Positions 1-7,019 of a stretch of DNA of 10,329 bases are shown one piece after another (position 1 is the stretch's first letter; each line of letters starts with the position of its first letter). Both the position numbers and the translations under genes were made by a program. The stretch spans positions 1 to 10,329 of the forward strand of contig CAIYWM010000384.1 of NCBI GenBank assembly GCA_903929895.1, in the 5' to 3' direction. Below the pieces are notes generated by a model. The model had not been told where the DNA came from, did no database searches, and saw nothing but the letters and a program-made list of their open reading frames with translations. This DNA comes from an uncultured Alphaproteobacteria bacterium. Lineage in GTDB: Bacteria; Pseudomonadota; Alphaproteobacteria; Reyranellales; Reyranellaceae.

Positions 1-87
1 GCTCATCGAGGCGCCGGCCACGGCCATGACGAGGCCGGCGGCGAGGACGGTGACGGCGGTCAGGCGGAAGAGCAGACGCGACGGCAT
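1..87 (-). CDS. Exported or membrane protein, N-terminal fragment (runs off left edge)
   Basis: Only the first 29 codons lie in the window. They read as a typical Sec signal sequence or first membrane segment: basic residues at R4 and R8, then a hydrophobic stretch from about residue 9 to 24 ending in an AVAGAS region that could contain a signal peptidase I site. The mature protein is outside the window, so no function can be given. The ATG at 85-87 lies 25 bases downstream of the haemolysin III-like stop codon on the same strand, so the two could be co-transcribed. No clear Shine-Dalgarno sequence precedes this ATG. An in-frame GTG nine bases upstream is an alternative start. Confidence 0.5.
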   Translation of the reverse strand, partial: MPSRLLFRLTAVTVLAAGLVMAVAGASMS

Positions 88-112
88 GAGGGTCACGTAA
101 ACCGGTGTCGCT

Positions 113-748
113 TCACGGCGTCAACAGCAACAGGATCGCCGCATAGTGGATAGAAGCGGCCACGAGCACCGAGGCGTGCCACAGCGCCTGCTGGTAGGGC
201 AGCCGGCTCGACAGATGGAAGATCGTGCCCAGCGAATAGACCACGCCGCCTGCGAGAAGCAGGATCAGGCTCTCGCGCTCCACCGAGGCCAGCAGCTCGT
301 CGATCGCGAACAGGCCGATCCAGCCCATCAGGAGATAGAGCACGACCGAGATCTGCTCGATGCGGCGCGGCTGCAGGAACTTCGCGGCGATGCCGAGCGC
401 CGCCGCCGCCCACATCACCGCCGTGAGGCCGCTCGACCAGGGTTCGCGCAGCTTCAACAGGGTGAGCGGCGTGTAGGTGCCGGCGATCATCACGAAGATC
501 GCGGCATGGTCGAGCCGTCGCAGCCACTCGCGCCGCGGACTGGCGAGGCGCAGATTGTAGGCTGCCGAACAGCAGAGCATCGCCAGCAGCCCCACGACAT
601 AGACGAGGATCGGCCCGACCTGTCCCGGCTGCGACGCGCGCGCGGCCACGATCAGGATCGCGACGGCGCCGACGACGCCGAGGACGAGGCCGAGCGCATG
701 AACCGCCGCATCGGCGCGCAGGTAACGGTCGAATCTCGGATCTGCCAT
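113..748 (-). CDS. Haemolysin III / PAQR-family (TrhA-like) membrane protein
   Basis: A 211-residue polytopic inner-membrane protein with about seven hydrophobic segments, the usual size for the haemolysin III (YqfA/TrhA) family of the PAQR superfamily. The family signature is clear: RRLDHAAIFVMIAGTYTPL at about residues 77-95 and a C-terminal WHASVLVAASIHY segment at 190-202. Bacterial members are linked to membrane-fluidity homeostasis; the haemolysin name is historical. The PAQR metal site normally uses a His in an SxxxH motif, an Asp in LDH, and HxxxH in the last helix. Here D80 and H191 are kept, but the SxxxH His is N65 and the first His of HxxxH is Q187, so the zinc site looks altered. 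I chose the ATG at 748 because family similarity begins there; the longer open frame upstream overlaps a divergent gene. No strong Shine-Dalgarno sequence is visible. Confidence 0.85.
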   Translation of the reverse strand: MADPRFDRYLRADAAVHALGLVLGVVGAVAILIVAARASQPGQVGPILVYVVGLLAMLCCSAAYNLRLASPRREWLRRLDHAAIFVMIAGTYTPLTLLKLREPWSSGLTAVMWAAAALGIAAKFLQPRRIEQISVVLYLLMGWIGLFAIDELLASVERESLILLLAGGVVYSLGTIFHLSSRLPYQQALWHASVLVAASIHYAAILLLLTP

Positions 749-844
749 GCGGTCACGATGCGGACATGGGCCTGCTCGCGCAACCCGCGCCGCGACGGTA
801 GCGTTATGCCTGCCCGTGCAGGGAGCCCGGACAAGGAGAACGAA

Positions 845-1294
845 GTGAAGTCTGTGATCGTCGGCCTCGCCGTGGGCCTCGCCGGGTGCCTCGGACTTGC
901 CGCAGGCCCGGCCGTCTTCGCGGCCCAGCCGTGGGACGGCACCTATGTCTACGAGCAGGCGCTGGGCGCCGGCGCCGGCGGCACGCAGAACTTCGTGACC
1001 CACACGCTCACCGTCAGCGGCCCCGACGGTTGCCGCCTGGTCGCGCAAGGCTTCCAGACCGACGAGACCATCCGCTGCAAGGCGATGCCCGACGGCGACC
1101 GGCTGCTGGTCTCCTTCGTGAGCTTCGGCACCGGCAAGGTCGAGAACAAGCACGGCGTGAAGCTCTATAGCCCCGGCCAGCCGCTGTTCGCGATCGCGCA
1201 GGCGCCGAACGGTCTCCGCACCACGTGGGAAGGCTATGCCAAGGCCCTGGGCGACGGTGCCTCCAGCACCGCCTTCAAGAAGGTGGGAGGCTAG
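845..1294 (+). CDS. Secreted DUF5991-like protein of unknown function
   Basis: A 149-residue exported protein starting at GTG. The GTG is supported by AAGGAG at 833-838, six bases upstream; the longer open frame lacks such a site and overlaps the divergent gene. The N-terminus is a signal sequence (K2, then a hydrophobic run to about residue 25) with an AVFAA signal peptidase I-type site near 23-27. LAGC at residues 12-15 also fits a lipobox, so this could instead be a lipoprotein. The mature part starts with WDGTYVYEQ, has two cysteines (C63 and C78) that could form a disulfide, and ends with a TTWEGYAKAL segment. The pattern resembles small periplasmic DUF5991 proteins, from memory rather than a search. 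No enzymatic motif is visible. The RidA-fold gene follows 49 bases downstream on the same strand and may be co-transcribed. Confidence 0.8.
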   Translation: MKSVIVGLAVGLAGCLGLAAGPAVFAAQPWDGTYVYEQALGAGAGGTQNFVTHTLTVSGPDGCRLVAQGFQTDETIRCKAMPDGDRLLVSFVSFGTGKVENKHGVKLYSPGQPLFAIAQAPNGLRTTWEGYAKALGDGASSTAFKKVGG

Positions 1295-1343
1295 GAGGGC
1301 AGCGGATAGAGTGGCTCCAACCGAACCGGAGGAGACACCAGAC

Positions 1344-1757
1344 ATGTCCGACATCGCCTATACGCCGATCCTGCCCGAAGGCTGGCCGCGCCCGCGCGGC
1401 TTCTCCCATGGTGTCGTCGCCACCGGCACGCGCAGCGTGCGCATCGCGGGCCAGATCGGTCGCGAGCCGGCGCAGGCGCACATCCCCGCCGACGCAGATA
1501 CCGGCACACAATGGCGCATCGCGCTGTCCAACCTCGTGGCCGTGCTGAAAGCCGCGGGCGGCCAGCCGGAGCACCTGGTTGCGTTGCGCGCCTACGTCAC
1601 CGACATCGCCGAGTTCAACGCCGCCGGTGCGGCGGTCGGCGCCGCCTGGGGCGCCACGCTCGGCCGCCACTTTCCGGCGATGACCCTGGTGCAGGTCTCG
1701 GCCCTGATCGATCCCAACGCCAAGGTCGAGATCGAGGGCGAGGCGATCCTTCCCTGA
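1344..1757 (+). CDS. RidA-fold (YjgF/YER057c/UK114) protein lacking the catalytic arginine
   Basis: A 137-residue cytoplasmic protein with the RidA fold. The C-terminal block VEIEGEAI (128-135), the LxNLxAVLKAAGG helix (61-73) and the RAYVTDIAEFN strand and turn (82-92) are typical of the superfamily, whose members usually form trimers. True RidA enzymes hydrolyse reactive enamine/imine intermediates from PLP enzymes, using an Arg in the FPAR segment before the last strands. Here that segment reads FPAMT, with Met at 113, so canonical imine deaminase activity is doubtful; the protein probably belongs to a non-RidA Rid subgroup. The ATG start is supported by GGAGGAG at 1328-1334, nine bases upstream. 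The longer in-frame opening to 1236 overlaps the preceding gene and is unlikely to be translated. Confidence 0.9.
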   Translation: MSDIAYTPILPEGWPRPRGFSHGVVATGTRSVRIAGQIGREPAQAHIPADADTGTQWRIALSNLVAVLKAAGGQPEHLVALRAYVTDIAEFNAAGAAVGAAWGATLGRHFPAMTLVQVSALIDPNAKVEIEGEAILP

Positions 1758-1801
1758 GGTGCCCGTTCGGGATCGGCAGGGTGCAGCAGGCCTTGCTATC
1801 C

Positions 1802-1820
1802 CGGAGACGCGCCGTCTCTG
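1802..1820. terminator. Hairpin between convergent genes (possible bidirectional terminator)
   Basis: GAGACG (1804-1809) and CGTCTC (1813-1818) pair around a three-base loop. A G-T wobble and a C-G pair extend the stem to eight. It lies between the convergent RidA-fold gene (ends 1757) and FecR gene (ends 1853). No T-tract follows on either strand, so intrinsic termination is only suggested by position. Confidence 0.35.
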
Positions 1821-1852
1821 AGGATTGCCGGAGCCACCCGAGCCGTAGCCAC

Positions 1853-2752
1853 CTAGTCCGAGCCCCCGCCATCGCCACCGCCGCCCCCGCCACCCCCGCC
1901 GGGGGTACCGGTCGATCCGCTCGGCTGGCTGGGCGGAGCACCGACCGGGCGCGAGGCATTGTTGATCGTGACGGCCTGCGTGGCAACGAGTTGCAGGTAG
2001 GCCAGCCACGGCGCCAGCCTCGCCGAGGGATCGGCATAGGGCAGTCCGTTCGCGTTGAGTGTTCTCAGCGCCGCATCGATCAGCACCTTGTCGCCGGGGC
2101 CGATGACGCTGCCCGTCGTCTGGGTCTGCTCGAACAGGACGAGATAGGCCTGCAAGGTATTGGGCGGCAGGATCACCGGCTCGAGCGGCGCCGCGCCGCC
2201 GGCCGGCACGAAGATCTGCGAGCCATAGCGAACGGCGCGCTGCGTGCCGGCGGCATTGCTCACGGTCAGCCGGTCACCGAACAGGAAGGTTGTCGTGGTG
2301 GAACCGTCGGCGCCCACGGTGACGGTTGCGATACCGCCGCGCACGCCGATATGGGCGCTGGGCGTGCGGATGATGACGTCGCCCTTCTTGCTGATCGCGC
2401 CGCCAACGAATCGAAAAGCCCCCTTCGTCGCATTGACCGCCAACTCGCCGACATTGCGGTTGGCGTCGAAGACGAACTTGTCGATCGTCAATTCGCTATT
2501 GGCGCCGACCGTGAGGCCGGAACCGTCGAGGAAGACCAGGTGCGCCCGGTCCGCTGGTCCCGTCGTCACCCGCTCGCTGCCGAACACGTCGATGCCGACG
2601 CGCAGGGTCCGCGTGGGTTGCGCCGGCGGCGTGCCGCGCGGATCGCCGCTGGCCGCAGAGGTCACGCCGACCTGCTGCGCGGATGCCGCCGTGGCCCAGG
2701 CCAGCGGCAAGAGAAGCGTCAGGAAGATCGCGCGTGATTTCCGCATGGACAT
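1853..2752 (-). CDS. FecR-domain exported protein with polyglycine C-terminal tail
   Basis: A 299-residue exported protein. Residues 1-25 form a Sec signal peptide (R4, K5, hydrophobic core, ASA then QQ as the cleavage site). About residues 50-165 match the FecR beta-roll domain, with blocks such as GSERVTTGPADRAHLVFLDG and RTPSAHIGVRGG. Unlike FecR itself there is no cytoplasmic anti-sigma part and no sigma-factor gene nearby, so a classical iron-citrate signalling role is unlikely. The C-terminus (273-299) is low-complexity Pro/Ser/Gly ending in a run of nine glycines and DGGGSD. The start at 2752 is set by AGGGAG (2765-2760), which overlaps the stop codon of the upstream TPR-barrel gene; a second ATG two codons later is possible. 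The 12-base gap implies translational coupling and a shared function at the cell envelope. The exact role is unknown. Confidence 0.88.
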   Translation of the reverse strand: MSMRKSRAIFLTLLLPLAWATAASAQQVGVTSAASGDPRGTPPAQPTRTLRVGIDVFGSERVTTGPADRAHLVFLDGSGLTVGANSELTIDKFVFDANRNVGELAVNATKGAFRFVGGAISKKGDVIIRTPSAHIGVRGGIATVTVGADGSTTTTFLFGDRLTVSNAAGTQRAVRYGSQIFVPAGGAAPLEPVILPPNTLQAYLVLFEQTQTTGSVIGPGDKVLIDAALRTLNANGLPYADPSARLAPWLAYLQLVATQAVTINNASRPVGAPPSQPSGSTGTPGGGGGGGGGDGGGSD

Positions 2753-2764
2753 CGGACCGCTCCC

Positions 2765-4090
2765 TCAGAATCGCCAGCCGATGCCCACCAGGCTGCTGAA
2801 CGAATTGAAGCTGTAATTGTTGATTGAGGCGGAACGCTGGAAATAGGTCGTCTGACCCACCAGCGTCAGGCGATCGTCGAGCGGCACGGACAGGAGCAGA
2901 CCGAGATTGACGTCGGTCTGAGTACGCACCGTCCCCGGCTGGACGAAGGGATCGGGCTGGTCGTAGGTCGCGAAGGCCATCGCGGCATTGCCTGCCAGCG
3001 TCCACTTGCGCCCGTTGATACCCACGGGATCCTCGAAACGCCACGTCAGCGCGCCGCCGAAGCCCGCTTCGCCATAGCTCTGGAAGCCCGTCATCGCGAT
3101 ATAGCGCGTGTAGTTGCCCCCCAGCGACGCTTCCAGGCTGGCCGTCAGATCGGCGCGGAGATTGCCCGCCACCGTTGCGTTGTTGCCCGAGTTCTGGGTG
3201 TTGAAGGGCACGGAGGCATTGTTCACGAAGTCACGCCGCTGCCCCAGCACCACGATCCCGGCACGGACTTTTTCCGTTACCGGCACCGAGGCTTCCAGCC
3301 CGGCGCCCCACGCCCAGTAGGTCGGCAGATTGCCCACGGTGATATAGCGCCCGCTGACGAAGGGCTTGAGCTGCACGCCACTCAAAGGGCCGTCGATCAG
3401 CTCCATGCGCGGACCCACGCCGAGGTCGAGCAGCATCACGTCGGCATTGGTGACCTGGAACTGCTTGGCCGTGTAGAAGGAGAAGTCGGTCTCCAGGGTG
3501 CCATTGTCCTGGCGCCCAAAATCGTAGCGATGGCTGAGTGACGCCGCGCCGACGAAGGCGAAATCGCCCTGCCGCTGGAAAGTCGGATTGGGCACGACGG
3601 TCGCGCCAAAGGATTGCAGGGTGCCGGTCGGGAGACTGGCAGGATTGTCGGAATAGCGGATGCCGGCCACGAACTCGCCGGTGAGGCGCGATGTGCCCCA
3701 GCGACGGTCGATGTCGCGGATGAACTCCGACGAACGCTCGGCGATTTCCGCGGTCGACTTCGTCGAGGTGCGGGCGGCCTCGAAATAGGTCCGCGCCGCG
3801 TCGTAGGACTTCAGCTTGTAGTAGAGGACGCCCAGCTCGAACTTTACCCTCGGCTGGTCGGCATCGATGACGAGGAACCGCTCGTAGGCGGTGATCGCAC
3901 CTTCATAGTCCTCGGCGGCAGTGGCGGCCTGCGCATATTTCAGCAGGACTTCGGCATCGCCGGGATGGCGCAGGGTCTCTTCGAAGGCAGCCCTGTAGGA
4001 GGCGCGCTTCGCATCATTCACCTGCGCAAGGGATGGGCTGGAAAACGCCACCAGCGTCGACAGGAGCAGTGCCAGCCTCGAACGGTGCAT
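2765..4090 (-). CDS. TPR-containing outer-membrane beta-barrel protein (Slam/DUF560-like layout)
   Basis: A 441-residue protein with a signal peptide (R3, R5, hydrophobic core, cleavage after SLA at 20-22). Two TPR-like helical repeats follow at about 44-77 and 78-111, the second containing the ELGVLYYKLKSYDAARTYFEAA pattern in its core. From about 131 to the end, alternating polar and aromatic strands and a C-terminal GIGWRF with terminal Phe mark an outer-membrane beta-barrel of about 310 residues. Periplasmic TPRs plus a C-terminal barrel is the layout of Slam-type (type XI secretion) proteins, but I see no diagnostic motif, so that assignment is tentative. It is the first gene of a pair with the FecR-domain protein. 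GGAG precedes the ATG by four bases. An AT-rich candidate -10 and a palindrome lie just upstream. Confidence 0.85.
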   Translation of the reverse strand: MHRSRLALLLSTLVAFSSPSLAQVNDAKRASYRAAFEETLRHPGDAEVLLKYAQAATAAEDYEGAITAYERFLVIDADQPRVKFELGVLYYKLKSYDAARTYFEAARTSTKSTAEIAERSSEFIRDIDRRWGTSRLTGEFVAGIRYSDNPASLPTGTLQSFGATVVPNPTFQRQGDFAFVGAASLSHRYDFGRQDNGTLETDFSFYTAKQFQVTNADVMLLDLGVGPRMELIDGPLSGVQLKPFVSGRYITVGNLPTYWAWGAGLEASVPVTEKVRAGIVVLGQRRDFVNNASVPFNTQNSGNNATVAGNLRADLTASLEASLGGNYTRYIAMTGFQSYGEAGFGGALTWRFEDPVGINGRKWTLAGNAAMAFATYDQPDPFVQPGTVRTQTDVNLGLLLSVPLDDRLTLVGQTTYFQRSASINNYSFNSFSSLVGIGWRF

Positions 4091-4115
4091 CGTACTCCAA
4101 AAAGTATCTGCACTG

Positions 4116-4130
4116 ACTGTACAGTTATAT
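4116..4130 (-). promoter_or_regulatory. Candidate -10 region with palindrome upstream of the TPR-barrel gene
   Basis: The minus strand has an AT-rich patch with TATAAC (4129-4124), unusual in this GC-rich window and 33 bases from the TPR-barrel ATG. It overlaps ACTGTACAGT (4116-4125), a perfect 10-bp palindrome. I see no convincing -35 at the right distance; GCTTTG, 17 bases upstream, is a poor match. The palindrome could be a repressor site covering the promoter, or chance. Confidence 0.3.
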
Positions 4131-4190
4131 TAGAAGACGGGAAGCCCAAAGCTCGATGCTTTCTGCAGAACGAACAGAAGGCGCCAGCGA

Positions 4191-4207
4191 CTGCACATCA
4201 AGTGCAG
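4191..4207 (-). terminator. Weak hairpin downstream of the DUF1348 gene
   Basis: CTGCAC and GTGCAG form a six-base inverted repeat around ATCAA, 38 bases after the DUF1348 stop codon and before the TPR-barrel promoter region. There is no T-tract. It is the only visible candidate for ending the desaturase/CoA-transferase/DUF1348 transcript. Confidence 0.2.
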
Positions 4208-4244
4208 GCTCGGCGGCATACGGCTCGCTCGCCAAAGGACCCGA

Positions 4245-4709
4245 TCAGAACCCGAACGTGCTGAGCCCCGGGTGATCATCCGGACGACGACCCAGCGGCC
4301 AGTGGAATTTGCGATCGGACCCGGTGATGGGATGCTCGTTGATGCTGGCGATGCGCCGGCGCATCAAACCGTCGGCATCGAACTCCCAGTTCTCGTTGCC
4401 GTAGGCGCGGAACCAGGTGCCGCTGTCGTCGTGGAACTCGTAGGCGAAGCGCACGGCGATCCGATTGCCGGCGAAGGTCCAGAGCTCCTTGATGAGGCGA
4501 TAGTCGAGTTCACGTGCCCACTTGCGCGTGAGGAACGCCTCGATGGCGGCGCGGCCGGTGACGAATTCCGCGCGGTTGCGCCATTGGCTGTCCGCCGTAT
4601 AGGCGAGCGCGACCTTGGCGGGATCGCGGCCGTTCCAGCCATCCTCGGCGAGTCGGACCTTCTCCGTCGCGGTCTGCTCGGTGAACGGCGGCAAGGGTGG
4701 TCGGGACAT
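4245..4709 (-). CDS. DUF1348 / NTF2-like fold protein
   Basis: A 154-residue soluble protein with the conserved text of the DUF1348 family (SnoaL/NTF2-like cone fold): [14 protein letters not shown] near 18-31, QWRNRAEF at 47-54, [17 protein letters not shown] at 61-77, GNENWEF at 104-110, [12 protein letters not shown] at 116-127 and a C-terminal [14 protein letters not shown]. Length is normal for the family. No biochemical activity is established for DUF1348; NTF2-like folds bind small molecules or act as isomerases/hydratases, so function is unknown. AGGAGG six bases before the ATG sets the start. It lies 17 bases after the CoA-transferase stop codon, so the two are almost certainly co-transcribed. 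Confidence 0.9.
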   Translation of the reverse strand: MSRPPLPPFTEQTATEKVRLAEDGWNGRDPAKVALAYTADSQWRNRAEFVTGRAAIEAFLTRKWARELDYRLIKELWTFAGNRIAVRFAYEFHDDSGTWFRAYGNENWEFDADGLMRRRIASINEHPITGSDRKFHWPLGRRPDDHPGLSTFGF

Positions 4710-4726
4710 CGTCTGCCTCCTGCCGA

Positions 4727-5944
4727 TCAGATGATCTTGCGCGCGCGCAGGTCGGCCAGTTCTGCCGGCCCATAGCCCAGTTCGTCCAGCACCGCGTCGT
4801 TATGCTCACCCAGCTCCGGTGCGATGCCGGGCCGGGCCGGCGTCTCGGAGAATTTCCACGGCGTGCCATGCACCTTCAGCTTCCGGCCGAGCCTCGGATA
4901 CGCGACCTCGGTGACGTAGCCGTTCGCCACGACGTCGGGATCGTTCGAGGCTTCGAGCAGCGTGTTGATCGGTGCCGAGACGATGTCGGCGCCACGCAGG
5001 CGGGCGACCCAGTCCTCGCGCGTTCCGGTCGCGAACAGCGCGTCGAGCGTGGCGAGAAGCTCGATGCGCTTGGCGTCATTGTCGATGATCACGCCGAGAT
5101 CGCCGAAGCCCGCTTTTTCCAGATGCTCGTGGAAGCCGAGCGATGTCATCGCGTCCTTCCAGTCCTCCGGGCCGGTGATCTGGAAGACCAGCGGCTTGCC
5201 ATCGCGATCGTCGAAGCTGGCGCTGATGCCCGGCCGCTCGCGCGTGCCGGTGACTCGGGCCTGACCTGTCACGGGATTACGGTCGCGCCACATCGCCGTC
5301 TGCAACGTCCAGCCCATCAGCCGGATCTGCCCACCCAGCAGCGACAGGTCGATCTTCTGCCCGACTCCCGTGGTGCGCGCATGCGTGAGCGCCGCAAGCG
5401 CACCGCCGAACGCCAGGATGGCGCAGGTCTCGTCGGCGACGGACACCACACCGGTGCGCATCTTCTGGCCCGGCATGGAATAGGCCTCGGCAATGCCGCC
5501 CAGCGCCTGCGCCATCGAGTCGGTGCCCGGCAGGTCGGCGTGCGGCCCGTCGGGTCCGTAGCCCGAGATCGAGACATAGACGAGCTTCGGGTTGACGGTG
5601 CGCAGCTCCTCCCAGCCAAAGCCGTTCTTCTCGGCTGCGCCGGGGCGGAAGTTCTGACCGAAGATGTCGGCCTTCGCGACGAGCTTGCGCAGGATCGCGC
5701 GCCCCTCCTCGCTCTTGAGGTTCAGCGTCACGCTCTTCACGCCGCGATTGTTGGTCTCGAAGAAGGTGCTGCCCATGCCCGGCAGCACGGTCATGCGGCG
5801 CGACGGGTCGCCGCCCTGGGGGGATTCGATCTTGATCACGTCGGCACCGAGATCGGCCATCAGCATCCAGGGCACGGTTCCCGCCTGCGCGGTGGAGCAG
5901 GAGACGACCTTGACGCCCTGCAGCGGGCCGTGGGGAACAGACAT
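4727..5944 (-). CDS. CaiB/BaiF (family III) CoA-transferase
   Basis: A 405-residue cytoplasmic enzyme of the formyl-CoA transferase / carnitine CoA-transferase family, moving CoA between carboxylic acids through an aspartyl-CoA thioester. Family blocks appear in order: [22 protein letters not shown] (28-49), [18 protein letters not shown] (65-82), [10 protein letters not shown] (125-134), and the catalytic region [17 protein letters not shown], where D171 aligns with the nucleophilic Asp. [11 protein letters not shown] follows. Length is typical. Substrate cannot be told from sequence; such genes are numerous in environmental alphaproteobacteria and often act on dicarboxylic or branched acids. 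The ATG at 5944 has GAGGAG eight bases upstream. The open frame extends to 6433 but that part lies over the desaturase gene. It sits between the desaturase (40-base gap) and DUF1348 (17-base gap), so it is probably part of one transcript. Confidence 0.93.
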   Translation of the reverse strand: MSVPHGPLQGVKVVSCSTAQAGTVPWMLMADLGADVIKIESPQGGDPSRRMTVLPGMGSTFFETNNRGVKSVTLNLKSEEGRAILRKLVAKADIFGQNFRPGAAEKNGFGWEELRTVNPKLVYVSISGYGPDGPHADLPGTDSMAQALGGIAEAYSMPGQKMRTGVVSVADETCAILAFGGALAALTHARTTGVGQKIDLSLLGGQIRLMGWTLQTAMWRDRNPVTGQARVTGTRERPGISASFDDRDGKPLVFQITGPEDWKDAMTSLGFHEHLEKAGFGDLGVIIDNDAKRIELLATLDALFATGTREDWVARLRGADIVSAPINTLLEASNDPDVVANGYVTEVAYPRLGRKLKVHGTPWKFSETPARPGIAPELGEHNDAVLDELGYGPAELADLRARKII

Positions 5945-5984
5945 CGACGGGGCTCCTCGGTGAGGGGCCCACGCTAGAGCAAGA

Positions 5985-7019
5985 TCAGGCGGGCGTCTCC
6001 AGCCGCGCCACGTCGCTGAACCGAACGAGGCGGCTCGACGCTTCGTCCCACAATGTAAGCCGTGGCGCAGCGAGGCCCGCGCGCAGGCCGAGCGGCGGAA
6101 CGGCGCGCACCGTCTGGGCCGCTTCGTGAGCCTGCGGCAACCGGTAGTTCGGAATGCGCTGGTTGAGATGGTGCACGTGATGGAAGCCGATATTGCCGGT
6201 GAACCAACGCAGGACGATCGGCAGGTCAAACCAGGACGATCCGTCCATCGCGGCATCGACGTAGCGCCAGGCGCCGCGACCGGTCCACTGCGCGCCCGGA
6301 AAGCGATGCTGCAGGGTGAACAGCCACACGCCGAGGATCGACGCCACGACCATGATCGACAAATGCACCAGCAGCACGTCGCGCCAGCCCAGCAAAAGAA
6401 CAAGGGTCGCGAACAAGGCCACGAGGCTCGCATTGGTGAGCAGGACCGAGCGGCGTTCGCGCACCCAGGCGCGCGGCGTGTCGAACGGCGTGCGGTAGAG
6501 CAGCACGAACACCAGGGGCGGCAGCAGGAAGTTGGCGATCAATGGATGGCGCACGAGGCGATGAAGGAACCTCTGCCAGGGCGACAAAGCGAGGTAGGCG
6601 CGCACGGTGAGGCATGAGGAATAGATGTCGCTGCCGCGATCGCCGCGATCGAGATTGTTCCATTCGGCATGATGTTGCGCGTGCTGGCGCCGCCAGCTGG
6701 CGAAGGGTGTGAAGGTGCACAGGCTGCACAACCGGCCGACGATCGTATTGGCACGGCGGGAGGCGAAGAACGAGCCGTGTCCGCAATCGTGTTGAACGAT
6801 GAACACGCGCACCATGAACGCGCCGGTCGGTATGGCGAGGGCAATGACGAGCCATGGGGAAATGCCGCAGGCGACGTACATGGCTGCGCAGCCCGCGAGG
6901 AAGGGACCGAATGACGTGGCGAGCTGCAGGAGACTCTGCCGTACAGAGGGGCGCGCAAACGACGCGGCGGCCGCGCGCAACTCGGTATCGACGATATCAG
7001 GAGTAGAATGAGGCTCCAT
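5985..7019 (-). CDS. Membrane fatty acid desaturase (acyl-lipid delta-12/omega-6-like)
   Basis: A 344-residue integral membrane di-iron desaturase. All three histidine boxes are present: HDCGH at 77-81, HAQHH at 113-117 and HHVHH at 280-284. There are hydrophobic segments around 35-75, 160-175 and 193-236. Other family blocks are GSDIYSSCLTV, ALSPWQRFLHRLVRHP, LLYRTPFDTP and LQHRFPG, which I associate with bacterial omega-6/delta-12 type enzymes. The enzyme would introduce a double bond into membrane-lipid acyl chains using O2 and an electron donor, raising fluidity; regiospecificity is inferred. The ATG at 7019 has GGAGG five bases upstream, and similarity supports it over the longer open frame to 7145. 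It is transcribed divergently from the cold-shock gene, fitting cold-responsive membrane adjustment. The CoA-transferase and DUF1348 genes follow. Confidence 0.93.
   Translation of the reverse strand: MEPHSTPDIVDTELRAAAASFARPSVRQSLLQLATSFGPFLAGCAAMYVACGISPWLVIALAIPTGAFMVRVFIVQHDCGHGSFFASRRANTIVGRLCSLCTFTPFASWRRQHAQHHAEWNNLDRGDRGSDIYSSCLTVRAYLALSPWQRFLHRLVRHPLIANFLLPPLVFVLLYRTPFDTPRAWVRERRSVLLTNASLVALFATLVLLLGWRDVLLVHLSIMVVASILGVWLFTLQHRFPGAQWTGRGAWRYVDAAMDGSSWFDLPIVLRWFTGNIGFHHVHHLNQRIPNYRLPQAHEAAQTVRAVPPLGLRAGLAAPRLTLWDEASSRLVRFSDVARLETPA

Noticed and set aside
146..844. Long plus-strand opening ahead of the DUF5991-like protein
   Set aside because: It is the antisense of the haemolysin III-like gene, with Arg/Gln/His-rich low-quality translation. 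The GTG at 845 with AAGGAG is the credible start.
749..1354. N-terminal extension of the haemolysin III-like frame
   Set aside because: It overlaps the divergent secreted-protein gene on the other strand and has no family similarity; the family begins at the ATG at 748.
1511..2737. 408-residue plus-strand open frame
   Set aside because: It overlaps the RidA-fold gene in another frame and is antisense to the FecR-domain gene. Its Arg/Gly/Ala-rich translation is typical of GC-rich shadow frames.
4116..4125. ACTGTACAGT as a LexA box
   Set aside because: The classical gammaproteobacterial box is CTGT-N8-ACAG with an eight-base spacer; here the halves are adjacent, so the resemblance is superficial.
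4697..5977. 426-residue plus-strand open frame
   Set aside because: It is antisense to the CoA-transferase, which has full family motifs and a ribosome site; the plus-strand translation shows no recognisable domain.
5945..6433. 163-codon upstream extension of the CoA-transferase frame
   Set aside because: It lies over the desaturase C-terminus in another frame. Similarity and GAGGAG place the start at 5944, so it is not a fusion.
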